NCBI RefSeq assembly: GCF_003226555.1
Contig: NZ_QKQS01000042.1
Coordinates: forward strand, 80,754 to 144,753
Direction: 5' to 3'
Length of the DNA stretch: 64,000 nt
From: Rhodopseudomonas palustris
GTDB taxonomy: Bacteria; Pseudomonadota; Alphaproteobacteria; Rhizobiales; Xanthobacteraceae
The notes under the pieces were generated by a model that was not told the origin of the DNA, did not search any database, and worked only from the letters and a program-made list of their open reading frames with translations. Each line of letters opens with the position of its first letter. Position 1 is the stretch's first letter. A program made the position numbers and the translations under genes. This document shows positions 38,260-47,619 of this stretch, in pieces.

Positions 38260-40128
38260 CTATTTGGTTCCTCGGTCGGCGGCAGCCGCCGCGTCTTTGG
38301 CCCACCATAAGTCCGGAACGCCGACGCCGGCATATTTCGGCAGCTTCGGCGGATGACCGAATACGTCCCAATAGGCCAGCCGATGCGAGGCCGAGTACCA
38401 TTGCGGCACCCAATAGCGACCGGCGCGGATCAACCGGTCGAGCGCGCGGGCGGCAATCACCAGCTTGGCGCGACTGTCGGCGGCGATCACCTGATCGATC
38501 AGCGCATCGATCGCCGGATCGGCGATGCCGGACAGATTGTTGGAGCCCTTGATAGCGGCCGTTTGCGACGAGAAGTAGTTGCGGAGCGCGTCTCCGGGCA
38601 CAGTCGAGAATCCGTAACGCTCGATCGTCAGGTCGAAGTCGAAATCATCGCGCCTCGCCCGGAGTTGCACCGGATCGACCATGCGTAAAGTGGCCTCAAT
38701 GCCCAAAGTGCCGAGGTTCTTGATGAAGGGCATATGGTGAGGCTGGAACGCCGGCTCGTCGAGCAGGAACTCGACTCGAAAAGGCTCGCCCGACGGGGTC
38801 AGGCACTTGCCGTTCTTGATTGGAAATCCGGCCTCTTTCAGAAGTTGGACGCCCCGGCGCAGCAGCGTCCGATCCTGGCCGGAGCCATCTGACACCGGCG
38901 GCACGAACGGCTCGCCGAACACTTCATCCGGCACCTTGCCGCGGAACGGCTCGAGCAGCGCCAGTTCCTGCGGCGACGGCGTTCCAACCGCCATCAGGTC
39001 GGAATTCTGAAACGGCGACACCGTCCGCGCGTAGGTGCCGTACATGATCGTCTTGTTGGTCCATTCGAAATCGAATGCACAGCCGAGCGCCTGGCGCACC
39101 CGTGGGTCCTTGAACTTGTCGCGGCGCGTGTTGATGAACCAGCCCTGGGCGCCGGACGGCGTTTCGTCCGGCAGCATCTCGCGCTTGACGTGGCCGTCGT
39201 GGATCGCCGGAAAGTCGTAGCGGGTATTCCAGATGCGCGAGGTGAACTCCTCCCGGAACAAATAACTCCGCCCGGTGAAGCCCTCGAAGGCCACATCGCG
39301 ATCGCGATAGAATTCGTATCGCACGGTGTCGAAATTGTTGGCCCCGATGTTGACCGGCAGTTTCGCGCCCCACCAGTCCTTCACCCGGTCGAACTCGATG
39401 AACCGGCCCGACTCCAGCCGCCCGACTTTGTACGGCCCGCTGCCGAGCGGCACCTCCATGGTCGACTCTTCGAACGGCTGCTTGGCGTAGTACGCTTCCG
39501 AGAACAGCGGCAGGCCGGCGACGAACAGCGGCACATCACGGGCGCGCTTCGGCTTGAAGGTGGCCACCAACGTCGCGTCGTCCTCCGCTTTCGCTTCGAC
39601 GAAATCGCGCAACTGCTGCGTGATCAGCGGATGGCCCTTGGCCTTGAGGATGTTGAGCGAGAACGCGGCGTCGCGTGCGGTCAGCTTACTGCCGTCGTGA
39701 AACCGCGCTTCGGGCCTCATCGTGAATCGATAGGTCAGCCCGTCCGGTGAGATCACCACCTTGGAGGCAGCGAAGCCGTACATGGCGTCCGGCTCGTCGC
39801 CAGCGCGCGCCATCAGTGTCGCGAAGGTCAATCCCATCCCTTGCGCGCCGTCGCCCTTGAGAATGTAGGCGTTGAGCGAATTGAAGGTCAGGAACGACTG
39901 ATTGAATGCGCGCACCGACGGGATGGTCGAGAACAGACCCCCTTTGGGGGCGCGCGGATCGATATAGTCGAAATGCGTAAAATCGACCGGATACTTGAGG
40001 TCGCCGAACGCCGAGATCCCATGCGAGGCGGTCTCGCCTTCGGTCGCGGCTGCGCTCTCCCGCAGATGCGCGACCGCGAGCGCGCCGACGCCGAGAGCGA
40101 GCACGTTGCGACGATTGAGTTGCGCCAT
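38260..40128 (-). CDS. Extracellular solute-binding protein, family 5 (YejA-like), second copy
   Basis: 622 residues from ATG 40126-40128. Tat/Sec-type signal (MAQLNRRNVLALGVGALAVA), then an SBP_bac_5 fold: HFDYIDPRAPKGG, LTYRFTMRPEARFHDGSKLTARDAAFS, VPLGSGPYKV. Binds oligopeptides in the periplasm. It follows, at a gap of 14 bases, a second and clearly homologous binding protein; both probably feed the one YejBEF transporter. Confidence 0.92.
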   Translation of the reverse strand: MAQLNRRNVLALGVGALAVAHLRESAAATEGETASHGISAFGDLKYPVDFTHFDYIDPRAPKGGLFSTIPSVRAFNQSFLTFNSLNAYILKGDGAQGMGLTFATLMARAGDEPDAMYGFAASKVVISPDGLTYRFTMRPEARFHDGSKLTARDAAFSLNILKAKGHPLITQQLRDFVEAKAEDDATLVATFKPKRARDVPLFVAGLPLFSEAYYAKQPFEESTMEVPLGSGPYKVGRLESGRFIEFDRVKDWWGAKLPVNIGANNFDTVRYEFYRDRDVAFEGFTGRSYLFREEFTSRIWNTRYDFPAIHDGHVKREMLPDETPSGAQGWFINTRRDKFKDPRVRQALGCAFDFEWTNKTIMYGTYARTVSPFQNSDLMAVGTPSPQELALLEPFRGKVPDEVFGEPFVPPVSDGSGQDRTLLRRGVQLLKEAGFPIKNGKCLTPSGEPFRVEFLLDEPAFQPHHMPFIKNLGTLGIEATLRMVDPVQLRARRDDFDFDLTIERYGFSTVPGDALRNYFSSQTAAIKGSNNLSGIADPAIDALIDQVIAADSRAKLVIAARALDRLIRAGRYWVPQWYSASHRLAYWDVFGHPPKLPKYAGVGVPDLWWAKDAAAAADRGTK

Positions 40129-40142
40129 ACGCGAAGCAATCC

Positions 40143-42068
40143 TCAAGAGCGCCTGCCGAGCGCGGCAGCCTTGTCGGCGTCGTACCACCACAGCGACGGC
40201 AATCCGGAACGACCATATTTGGGCAGCGGCGCGTGACTGAACCGATCCCAGCGCGCGTAGCGCATGAATCTGTAGGTGAATTGCGGCACGACATAGAAAT
40301 TCCAGAGCAGCACGCGGTCGAGCGCCCGCGTCGCCGCGACCAGCGAAGCCCTGTCTTTCGCGAAGATGATCTTGTCGATGAGGAGGTCGACCGCCGGATT
40401 CTTGATACCGATGGTGTTCTGAGACCCCTGTTGATCGGCAGCCTGCGAGCCCCAATAGTCGCGTTGCTCGTTGCCCGGTGACAGCGACTGCCCCCATAGA
40501 TCGGTGATCATATCGAAATCGAATGCGCGAACCCGGTTCTGATATTGCGCATTGTCGACCACACGGATCGAAACGGTGACACCGAGTCGTTCCAGCGACG
40601 GCTTATAGAACAGCGCGATACGCTCCGACGACGGATCCTGGACCAGCATCTCGACCACGACCGGCTTGCCGGACGGATCGACCAGCTTGCGATCCTTGAT
40701 GTCGAAGCCAGCCTCTTTCACCAGCTTCATCGCCTCGCGCAAATTCGAACGCACCGCTTCGGGATTGCCGCCGACCGGATTGGTATAGGGCTGGGTGAAC
40801 AGCTCGGCCGGCACCTTGTCGCGCACGGTTTCGAGGAGCGCCAGCTCCTGCCCTTCAGGCAACCCGCTGGAGGCGAGCTCGGTCCCTTCGAAGAAACTGT
40901 CGATGCGCTTGTACTGGCCATAGAACAACTGCTTGTTCATCTCTTCGAAGTCGAACGCGTAGTTGAAGGCGCGCCGCACCCGAGCGTCCTCGAACATCTC
41001 ACGGCGGGTGTTGAGCACGAAGGCCTGCATCCTTCCCGAATCGTTGATCGGGAATTCCTCTTTGACGACACGCTTGTCGGTCACCGCCGGGAAGTCGTAG
41101 GCCGTGGCCCACTGTTTGGCGGAATTTTCCATGATCCAATCGGCCTGATCGGCCTTGAAGGCCTCCAGCGCCACCGTGTTGTCGCGGAAGTATTCGAACC
41201 GCAGCTCGTCGAAATTGTTCTGGCCGAGGCGAACCGGCAGCTTCTCGCCCCAGTAATCCTTGACGCGCTCCAACACTACCGAGCGACCGGCGACGAATTC
41301 CTTGATCTTGTAGGGCGCCGAGCCCAATGGCGGCTCGAGCGTCGTCGCCGAGACGTCGCGCTTGCGTCCCTGGGCGTCGACGCCTTCCCACCAGTGCTTC
41401 GGCATAATCATCAGTTCGCCGACGATCACCGGCAACTCGCGGTTGCCGGGAGCATCGAAGGTGAAGCGGATGTCGCGCTCCCCGACCTTCTCCGCCTTGA
41501 CCACGTGACGATAATACGAGGCATAGCGCGGGCTGTATTTCTTCAGCGCATCGAACGAGAACACGACGTCCTCGACCGTCACCGGCTTGCCGTCATGCCA
41601 GCGCCCTTCGCTGCGCAGGCGATAGACCACCCAGGAGAAGTCGTCGGGATACATGGCCCCCTCGGCGAGCAGGCCGTAGCTGGTGCCGACTTCGTCCAGC
41701 GACGAGGTCATCAGCGTCTCGTAGAGATAGCCGACGGCGCCGGCGATGTTGCCCTTCACGCCGGCGACCGCGAGATTGAAATTGTCGAAGGTGCCGAGGG
41801 CGATCTGCCGCGTCGCTCCGCCTTTTGGCGCCTTCGGGTCGACATAGTCGAATTGCGCGAACCCCGCCGGATATTTCAGATCCCCGAACAACGACAGGCC
41901 GTGCCGCCAAGCAGCTCCTTGAGTGGCGGTATCAGCGCGCGCGGGGGCTGCTCCGAACAGGTCGGAACCAAGGCCGAGAGCCGGAATTGCCGCGGCCAAC
42001 GTGCCGCCCTGGAGGAGATGTCGTCGGGTCAAACTCACGATACGGAAATCCCTGTTCACTGCGGTCAT
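40143..42068 (-). CDS. Extracellular solute-binding protein, family 5 (YejA-like), first copy
   Basis: 641 residues. Twin-arginine-like signal (SLTRRHLLQGGTLAAAIPAL, cleavage near ARA), then SBP_bac_5 (QFDYVDPKAPKGG, YRLRSEGRWHDGKPVTVEDVVFSFDALK, PPLGSAPYKIKEF). Shares the FDYxDPxAPKGG, FNTRR-like and C-terminal SLWWYD/DLWWAK segments with the next gene, so the two arose by duplication. First gene of the yej-type operon; upstream region 42069-42198 should contain its promoter. Confidence 0.92.
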   Translation of the reverse strand: MTAVNRDFRIVSLTRRHLLQGGTLAAAIPALGLGSDLFGAAPARADTATQGAAWRHGLSLFGDLKYPAGFAQFDYVDPKAPKGGATRQIALGTFDNFNLAVAGVKGNIAGAVGYLYETLMTSSLDEVGTSYGLLAEGAMYPDDFSWVVYRLRSEGRWHDGKPVTVEDVVFSFDALKKYSPRYASYYRHVVKAEKVGERDIRFTFDAPGNRELPVIVGELMIMPKHWWEGVDAQGRKRDVSATTLEPPLGSAPYKIKEFVAGRSVVLERVKDYWGEKLPVRLGQNNFDELRFEYFRDNTVALEAFKADQADWIMENSAKQWATAYDFPAVTDKRVVKEEFPINDSGRMQAFVLNTRREMFEDARVRRAFNYAFDFEEMNKQLFYGQYKRIDSFFEGTELASSGLPEGQELALLETVRDKVPAELFTQPYTNPVGGNPEAVRSNLREAMKLVKEAGFDIKDRKLVDPSGKPVVVEMLVQDPSSERIALFYKPSLERLGVTVSIRVVDNAQYQNRVRAFDFDMITDLWGQSLSPGNEQRDYWGSQAADQQGSQNTIGIKNPAVDLLIDKIIFAKDRASLVAATRALDRVLLWNFYVVPQFTYRFMRYARWDRFSHAPLPKYGRSGLPSLWWYDADKAAALGRRS

Positions 42069-42198
42069 CGGCCAGACCGGACATATCCGAGGATTCGTCC
42101 AATTATGGCGATTTTGGCGGAGGATAACACCCCAGGCGCGGCCGACTTGCGGCGAAAGGTCCCGGTTACCGATGTTTAATTCGAACAGAGGCCCACAT

Positions 42199-42226
42199 GA
42201 AAACGGCCGGGGAAGCCCCGGCCGTT
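42199..42226 (-). terminator. Rho-independent terminator of the cytochrome c gene
   Basis: On the minus strand, stem AACGGCCGGGG / CCCCGGCCGTT (42226-42216 with 42212-42202), three-base loop, then TTTTC. Located 24 bases after the cytochrome stop. Confidence 0.88.
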
Positions 42227-42249
42227 CGCACTCATTGCTGGAATGATCG

Positions 42250-42804
42250 TTACTTTTCGGCCGTCGCCGGCAGCGCCTCGGGAGCGTCCGAATTCTTATT
42301 GAGATAGGCGATCAGGTCCGCCCGCTCCTTGTCGTTCGGAATGCCGGCGAAGCCCATCGCCGTGCCGGGGATGTATCCCTTCGGATTGGCGAGGAACTTG
42401 TTCAGTTCGTCGAAGGTCCAAGCGCCGCCTTTAGCCTTCATCGCCGCCGAGAAATTGAAGCCGTTGCGGCCTTCGCCGCGATGGTCGCCGACGATGCCGT
42501 AGAGATTCGGTCCGACGCGGTTCGGGCCGCCCTTCTCGAACGTGTGGCAGGCCGCGCACTTCTTGGCGACCTTGGCGCCCTGGTCGACCGACGCCGTCTG
42601 CAGCAGCTTCTCGATCGGCTCGTCCGCCTTCGGCGCGGCCTCCTTGCTCGGCGCCGGCTCGGCCTCTTTCACCGCGACGGCGTAGCCCGGCTTTTCCGGC
42701 TTGGTCGGGGAGAAGATCGCCTGGGCCGCGAAATTGGACAGCAATAGGATCAGGCAGGTTCCGAAGATCGCGCCGACGATTTTGTTGAGTTCGAAAGTAT
42801 CCAT
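42250..42804 (-). CDS. cycM: Membrane-anchored class I cytochrome c (CycM-like)
   Basis: 184 residues. An uncleaved N-terminal anchor (IVGAIFGTCLILLLSNFAAQ, residues 9-28), a Pro/Ala/Lys-rich linker, then a cytochrome c552-type domain with heme site CAACH (83-87) and axial Met in IPGTAMGFAGI. Bradyrhizobium CycM passes electrons from the bc1 complex to the aa3 oxidase in the periplasm; the same job is likely here. Monocistronic: own terminator downstream and a divergent gene upstream. Confidence 0.93.
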   Translation of the reverse strand: MDTFELNKIVGAIFGTCLILLLSNFAAQAIFSPTKPEKPGYAVAVKEAEPAPSKEAAPKADEPIEKLLQTASVDQGAKVAKKCAACHTFEKGGPNRVGPNLYGIVGDHRGEGRNGFNFSAAMKAKGGAWTFDELNKFLANPKGYIPGTAMGFAGIPNDKERADLIAYLNKNSDAPEALPATAEK

Positions 42805-43008
42805 GGTGGCTCACGTTTTTCGAACTGGTCGCATCCCGACCTGTTCATCGGAGGCATTCTCAACTCGACTTTAGTTGTGATGAGATATCGGTTTGCCCCT
42901 GCCCTGGCAACCCGTATAAGCGCCATACACGTGTCGTTTCGGGCAGCCTGATACCAGCTTCGCTGCGTTCGCTGCGGCGCATCAATCAGTTTCGAACGCC
43001 ATTCGCCG

Positions 43009-43743
43009 ATGTCCCATCCCACCCTGGTCCTGATTCCCGCCCGAATGGCCGCGAGCCGGCTACCCGGTAAGCCGCTGCTCGATATCGCCGGGCTGCCGAT
43101 GGTGGTGCAGGTGCTGCGCCGGGCGCAGGCGGCCGAGATCGGCCGGGTGGCGGTGGCGACCGACACGCCGGAGATCGCCGCGGCCGTGACTGCCCATGGG
43201 GGCGAGGTGGTGATGACCCGCGCCGATCATCCCTCCGGATCAGACCGCATCTTCGAGGCGCTGCAGACGCTGGATCCGGAGCGCAAGATCGAGACCGTGA
43301 TCAACCTGCAGGGCGATTTCCCGACCATCCGCCCCGAGCAGATCGGCGCGGTGCTGGGGCCGCTCGCCGACCCGGCCGTCGACATCGCCACGTTGGCGGC
43401 CGAAATCCACACCGAGGAAGAGGCCACCAACCCGAACGTGGTCAAGGTGATCGGCTCACCGCTGGCCGCGGACCGGTTGCGGGCGCTGTACTTTACGCGC
43501 GCCACCGCACCGTGGGGCGATGGGCCGCGCTACCATCACATCGGCCTGTACGGCTACCGCCGCGCCGCCCTGGAGCGGTTCGTGGCGCTGCCCCCTTCCC
43601 CGCTCGAGCTGCGCGAGAAGCTCGAACAGCTGCGCGCCCTCGAAGCCGGAATGCGAATCGATGTCGGAATCGTCGACACCGTGCCGCGCGGGGTCGATAC
43701 GCCCGCCGACCTCGAGACGGCGCGGCGCGTGCTCGGCGGCTGA
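43009..43743 (+). CDS. kdsB: 3-deoxy-manno-octulosonate cytidylyltransferase
   Basis: 244 residues. [32 protein letters not shown] and the [16 protein letters not shown] and HIGLYGYRR segments are diagnostic for KdsB. Activates Kdo as CMP-Kdo for the lipopolysaccharide inner core. Seventy bases upstream of pheA. Confidence 0.95.
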   Translation: MSHPTLVLIPARMAASRLPGKPLLDIAGLPMVVQVLRRAQAAEIGRVAVATDTPEIAAAVTAHGGEVVMTRADHPSGSDRIFEALQTLDPERKIETVINLQGDFPTIRPEQIGAVLGPLADPAVDIATLAAEIHTEEEATNPNVVKVIGSPLAADRLRALYFTRATAPWGDGPRYHHIGLYGYRRAALERFVALPPSPLELREKLEQLRALEAGMRIDVGIVDTVPRGVDTPADLETARRVLGG

Positions 43744-43813
43744 CCCCGCCCTCTGGCGAAAACCGCTGCGGCTGCTAGAACGCGCGCCAGACACAGGACG
43801 CTAAGATCAGACC

Positions 43814-44656
43814 ATGAAAATCGCATTCCAGGGCGAACCCGGCGCCAATTCCCACATCGCGATCAGCGACGCCTATCCCACCGCCGAGGCGATGCCTTGC
43901 GCCACCTTCGAGGACGCACTGAGCGCGATCTCCTCAGGTGAAGCCGATCTCGGCATGATCCCGATCGAGAACTCGGTCGCCGGCCGGGTCGCCGACATCC
44001 ATCATCTGCTACCGACCTCCAAGCTGTTCATCGTCGGCGAGTGGTTCCTGCCGATCCGGCATCAGCTCGTTGCAGTCCCCGGCGCCAAGCTCGAAGACAT
44101 CAAGACTGTCGAAAGCCACGTCCACGCGCTCGGCCAGTGCCGCCGCATCATCCGCAAATTCGGCCTGAAGCCGATCGTCGCCGGCGACACCGCCGGCTCT
44201 GCCCGGATCGTCGCCGAGCGCGGCGACAAGACCTGCGCGGCGATCTCGTCGCGGCTGGCGGCGAAGATCTACGGCCTCGACATCCTGGCCGAAGACATCG
44301 AGGACGAAGCGCACAACACCACCCGCTTCGTGGTGCTGGCGCGCGAGCCGCGCTGGGCGCAGCAGGGCTCGGGCCAGCTCGTCACCACTTTTGTCTTCCG
44401 GGTACGCAACCTGCCGGCCGCGCTCTACAAGGCGCTCGGCGGCTTTGCCACCAATGGCGTCAACATGACCAAGCTGGAAAGCTACATGGTCGACGGCAAT
44501 TTCTTCGCCACGCAGTTCTACGCCGACGTCGAAGGCCACCCCGAGGACCGCGGCCTCGCTTTCGCACTCGACGAGCTGAAGTTCTTCTCCCGCGAATTCC
44601 GCATCGTCGGCGTCTATCCGGGCCACCCGTTCCGCGCCACGTTCAGCGAGCGGTAG
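43814..44656 (+). CDS. pheA: Prephenate dehydratase
   Basis: 280 residues. Catalytic domain: MKIAFQGEPGANSHIA, LGMIPIENSVAGRV, and the signature NTTRFVVLAREP; then a C-terminal ACT regulatory domain (LYKALGGFATNGVNMTKLESYMVDG). Converts prephenate to phenylpyruvate in phenylalanine synthesis, with feedback by phenylalanine at the ACT domain. Mono-functional: no chorismate mutase domain. Confidence 0.95.
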   Translation: MKIAFQGEPGANSHIAISDAYPTAEAMPCATFEDALSAISSGEADLGMIPIENSVAGRVADIHHLLPTSKLFIVGEWFLPIRHQLVAVPGAKLEDIKTVESHVHALGQCRRIIRKFGLKPIVAGDTAGSARIVAERGDKTCAAISSRLAAKIYGLDILAEDIEDEAHNTTRFVVLAREPRWAQQGSGQLVTTFVFRVRNLPAALYKALGGFATNGVNMTKLESYMVDGNFFATQFYADVEGHPEDRGLAFALDELKFFSREFRIVGVYPGHPFRATFSER

Positions 44657-44673
44657 ACAACGGGCCCATCCAC

Positions 44674-44790
44674 GTCATTGCGAGCGAAGTGAAGCAATCC
44701 AGCTCGGTGCACTGAGCTTCTGGTTTGCTCCGTCGCGGAGCCTGTGCTCGGACGGCGCGAAGCGCCGATCCGAGTGCTCCTCGCAATGAC
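44674..44790. repeat. REPIN-like palindromic doublet, family C
   Basis: Inverted arms GTCATTGCGAGCGAAGTGAA and GTGCTCCTCGCAATGAC at the ends with CAATCCAG inside; second copy of the 8306-8385 element. Lies between the convergent pheA and luciferase-like genes and may end transcription of both. Confidence 0.75.
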
Positions 44791-44808
44791 GAAAGTTGTT
44801 TTGTCCAA

Positions 44809-45825
44809 CTACGCCGCCGCGCGCTGCAACTCGAATGCGTCGGCCAGCAGGCTGTAGCTTCGCTTGCGCGCTTCGTGATCATAGACCGCGGTGATCACCA
44901 TCAATTCGTCGGCGTGGCTCGCGGTGATCAGCGGCTGCAGCACCTGCCGCACCGTCGCCGGGCTGCCGACGAACAGCCGCGAGCGGTTGCGCGCGATCGA
45001 AGCGCGGTCGGCCTCTGTGTAAGGATACGCCATCGCCTCTTCGACGCTCGGCAGCGTCACGTAACGGCCGCGGTCGCGCAACAGGCGGCTGAGATCCATC
45101 GAGCTCGCCAGCCGCTCCGCCTCCTCGTCGGTCTCGGCCACCACAACGGCCACCGCAAGAATGCCGTGCGGCGTCGACCGCCACCGCGTCGGCCGGAAGT
45201 TGCTGCGATAATGCGTCAGCGCCGCGACGGCATCGTGCGAAGCGAAGTGGTGCGCGAACGCGAAGCCCATGCCGACCTGCGCGGCGAGCTCGGAGCTGTA
45301 ATCGCTGGAGCCGAGCAGCCAGATCGGCGGCAACGGCGCATCGTCGGGCATCGCCACCACGTTGTTGTAGGGATGGCCGGGCGGAAAGCCGCGCGTCTCC
45401 CACAGCGTCAGTTCCTGGAGTCGCTCGAGGAAGTCGTCGCCCTCGCGGATGTCGAGCCGGCGGCGCAGCGCGTGCATCGTCGCCTGGTCGGTGCCTGGCG
45501 CGCGGCCGATGCCGAGATCGATCCGGCCGGGGAACAGCGCCTCCAGCATCTTGAAGCGCTCCGCGACCATAAGCGGCGCGTGGTTCGGCAGCATCACCCC
45601 GCCGGAGCCGACGTGGATGCGCTCGGTCACGGCCGCGATCTGCCCAATCATGATGTCGGGCGCGGGACTGGCGACCGACGGCAGACTGTGATGCTCGGCC
45701 AGCCAGTAGCGCACATAGCCCAGCGAATCCGCGTGGCGGGCGAGGTCGATCGAGTTGCGCAGCGCCGTCGCCGGCGGCGTGCCGGTAGTGACGACGGACA
45801 GATCGAGGATTGAAAGTGGCAGCAT
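44809..45825 (-). CDS. Luciferase-like flavin-dependent monooxygenase
   Basis: 338 residues, bacterial-luciferase TIM barrel (MLPLSILDLSVVTTGTPPATAL, YWLAEHHSLP, TERIHVGSGGVMLPNHAPLMVAERFKMLEALFPGRIDLGIGRAPG). The full pattern matches the MsnO8/YhbW-like LLM group, which uses reduced FMN. Substrate unknown. Stands alone. Confidence 0.9.
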   Translation of the reverse strand: MLPLSILDLSVVTTGTPPATALRNSIDLARHADSLGYVRYWLAEHHSLPSVASPAPDIMIGQIAAVTERIHVGSGGVMLPNHAPLMVAERFKMLEALFPGRIDLGIGRAPGTDQATMHALRRRLDIREGDDFLERLQELTLWETRGFPPGHPYNNVVAMPDDAPLPPIWLLGSSDYSSELAAQVGMGFAFAHHFASHDAVAALTHYRSNFRPTRWRSTPHGILAVAVVVAETDEEAERLASSMDLSRLLRDRGRYVTLPSVEEAMAYPYTEADRASIARNRSRLFVGSPATVRQVLQPLITASHADELMVITAVYDHEARKRSYSLLADAFELQRAAA

Positions 45826-46235
45826 GAGCCTAACCTAGTACTCGACCGGGGCCGGCGCAAAGGTATTGGGCTAGGCAATTTGACGATAGCCCTTCCCTGA
45901 GCCTCTTTGTGGGCAGAATCACCGCAGGCGCGAACCCGTCGGCAGGCTTTGGCCTCGCCTGGATCGCACCACCGCAAGCAACCATCTGACAAAAAAGAAT
46001 ATTCCTCGATCCACACCCCTGCATCGTCTGCCCACACACGTTATTATAGAAGCTGCCATGGGCGGGGAAAATTGACTATTATGGGCAACTTCCCAATCCG
46101 ATATCACCGAAAGTGGGCTGGTCGCTGGAAGCAGTTCGGCCTAATTTAACGCGGTTCGTGGAGGTTCCTGACCGTTGGGCAGCCGCGCGCGCCGATGGAC
46201 ACCCGAACCGGCCTTTCAAACTGGATGACGATCAG
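45826..46235. other. Divergent intergenic region, monooxygenase / metF
   Basis: 410 bases. Contains a six-base inverted repeat GGGCTA...TAGCCC (45868-45892), close to the monooxygenase start, and a TTGACT (46072-46077) without a good -10 at normal spacing. I looked for SAM-, SAH- or cobalamin-riboswitch cores before metF and saw none. Confidence 0.5.
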
Positions 46236-47123
46236 ATGAGCGACCTGCCGCAGCAGCTTCCGGCGATCTCCTTCGAGTTCTTCCCGCCGAAGAGCGAGGA
46301 GATGGAGCGCAATTTGTGGCAGGCGATCAGCCGGCTGGCGCCGCTGCATCCGAGCTTTGTCTCGGTCACCTACGGGGCCGGCGGCTCCACCCGAGAGCGC
46401 ACCCACGCCACCATCGCCCGGATCCTGCAAGAGACCGACCTGACGCCGGCGGCGCATCTGACCTGCGTCGACGCGCCATGCGCCGATGTCGACGAGGTGG
46501 TGACGCGCTATCACGACATCGGGGTCCGGCACATCGTGGCGCTGCGCGGCGATCCGACCACCGGCCTCGGTGGCACCTACACGCCGCATCCGCAGGGCTA
46601 TCGCAGCTCGGCCGATCTGGTCGCCTCGATCAAGCGGCGCTATCCGGACATCGACGTCACGGTGTCGGCCTATCCGGAGAAGCATCCGGAGAGCACCGGC
46701 TTCGACGCCGATCTCGACATCCTCAAGGCCAAGGTCGACGCCGGCGCGACCCGCGCCATCACCCAGTTCTTCTTCGACAACGATTTGTACTTCCGCTACC
46801 TCGACCGCGTCCGCGCCCGCGGCATCGACATCCCGATCGTGCCTGGCATTCTGCCGGTGCAGAACTTCAAGCAGGCCGCCGGCTTCGCCGCCCGCGCCGG
46901 CGCCAGCGTGCCGGACTGGCTGGCCAAGCAGTTCGAAGGCCTCGACGACGACCCCGACACCCGCAAGCTGGTGGCTGCGACGGTCGCGGCCGGCCAAGTT
47001 CATAAGCTCGCCAAGCACGGCGTCGGCAACTTTCACTTCTACACCATGAACCGCGCGGACCTGGTGTTCGCCATCAGCCATCTGCTGGGCTTCCGGCCGC
47101 AGGCAGCAAGGCAAGCAGCGTGA
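46236..47123 (+). CDS. metF: 5,10-methylenetetrahydrofolate reductase
   Basis: 295 residues from ATG 46236; an upstream in-frame start at 46113 would add 41 residues not seen in the family. ISFEFFPPKSEEME, VTYGAGGSTRERTHATI, HLTCVDAP, ALRGDPTTG and TQFFFDNDLYFRY are canonical MTHFR sequences. FAD enzyme making 5-methyl-THF for methionine synthase. Upstream of metH in the same direction, but separated from it by a DUF559 gene between inverted repeats. Confidence 0.95.
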   Translation: MSDLPQQLPAISFEFFPPKSEEMERNLWQAISRLAPLHPSFVSVTYGAGGSTRERTHATIARILQETDLTPAAHLTCVDAPCADVDEVVTRYHDIGVRHIVALRGDPTTGLGGTYTPHPQGYRSSADLVASIKRRYPDIDVTVSAYPEKHPESTGFDADLDILKAKVDAGATRAITQFFFDNDLYFRYLDRVRARGIDIPIVPGILPVQNFKQAAGFAARAGASVPDWLAKQFEGLDDDPDTRKLVAATVAAGQVHKLAKHGVGNFHFYTMNRADLVFAISHLLGFRPQAARQAA

Positions 47124-47153
47124 GTTTGCAACTGAACTCTCCACACGCACCGC

Positions 47154-47197
47154 GCGCTCCCTCTCCCCTTTGGGGAGAGGTTTGGGGTGAGGGGGCA
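47154..47197 (+). repeat. Family A REP-like arm, left flank of the DUF559 gene
   Basis: GCGCTCCCTCTCCCC, TTT, GGGGAGAGG, TTT, GGGGTGAGGGGG: a hairpin plus conserved tail. It is the inverted counterpart of the arm at 47559-47603 and begins 30 bases after the metF stop. Confidence 0.85.
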
Positions 47198-47206
47198 CCG
47201 GCACCG

Positions 47207-47608
47207 ATGGTCATCCGCACCACGCGTACACCGATCGCCAGGCGCCTGCGGGCTCAGCCGACGCAGGCCGAAACGTTGCTGTGGCGCCGCCTCCGCAATC
47301 GCCAGCTCGATGGATGGAAGTTCAAGCGGCAATTTCCGATCGACAGATTCGTCGTCGACTTCTGCTGCACCGAAGCACGGCTCGTCGTCGAACTCGATGG
47401 CGGACAACATGGACAGCAGACCGAGCAGGATGCGGCGCGAACGGAGGTGCTCTCCGCGATGGGCTATCTGGTCGTTCGGTTCTGGAACAACGACGTGCTG
47501 TCGAACATCGACGGCGTGCTCGAAACGATTGCTCGAACGCTCCGGCCGCATGCGTTCGATCCCCCTCACCCCAGCCCTCTCCCCGATGGGGAGAGGGAGC
47601 CGCGCTGA
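47207..47608 (+). CDS. DUF559 endonuclease-like protein framed by inverted REP arms
   Basis: 133 residues from ATG 47207. Core is DUF559: [76 protein letters not shown]. The V-D-F...E-L-D-G-x-H pattern is that of the Vsr/restriction-endonuclease-like fold, so a nuclease is likely. The last residues ([13 protein letters not shown]) are encoded by the right-hand repeat itself. It separates metF from metH. A frame extending back to 47120 would translate the left repeat and is less likely. DUF559 genes have no settled function; the repeat context suggests a mobile or repeat-processing role (inference). Confidence 0.85.
   Translation: MVIRTTRTPIARRLRAQPTQAETLLWRRLRNRQLDGWKFKRQFPIDRFVVDFCCTEARLVVELDGGQHGQQTEQDAARTEVLSAMGYLVVRFWNNDVLSNIDGVLETIARTLRPHAFDPPHPSPLPDGEREPR
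47559..47603 (-). repeat. Family A REP-like arm, right flank of the DUF559 gene
   Basis: On the minus strand: GCGGCTCCCTCTCCCC, ATC, GGGGAGAGG, GCT, GGGGTGAGGGGG. Matches the left arm at 47154-47197 almost base for base in inverse orientation; differences fall mainly in the hairpin loop and spacer. Overlaps the 3' end of the DUF559 gene and ends 16 bases before the metH ATG. Confidence 0.85.
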
Positions 47609-47619
47609 GTAGCTTGCAA

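Noticed and set aside
46040..46235. SAM, SAH or cobalamin riboswitch before metF or metH
   Set aside because: No riboswitch core sequence or pseudoknot pattern that I recognise; the metH upstream region is repeat and DUF559 sequence.
47281..47619. 113-codon N-terminal extension of MetH
   Set aside because: Reads the DUF559 gene and repeat in another frame; MetH similarity begins at the ATG 47620.
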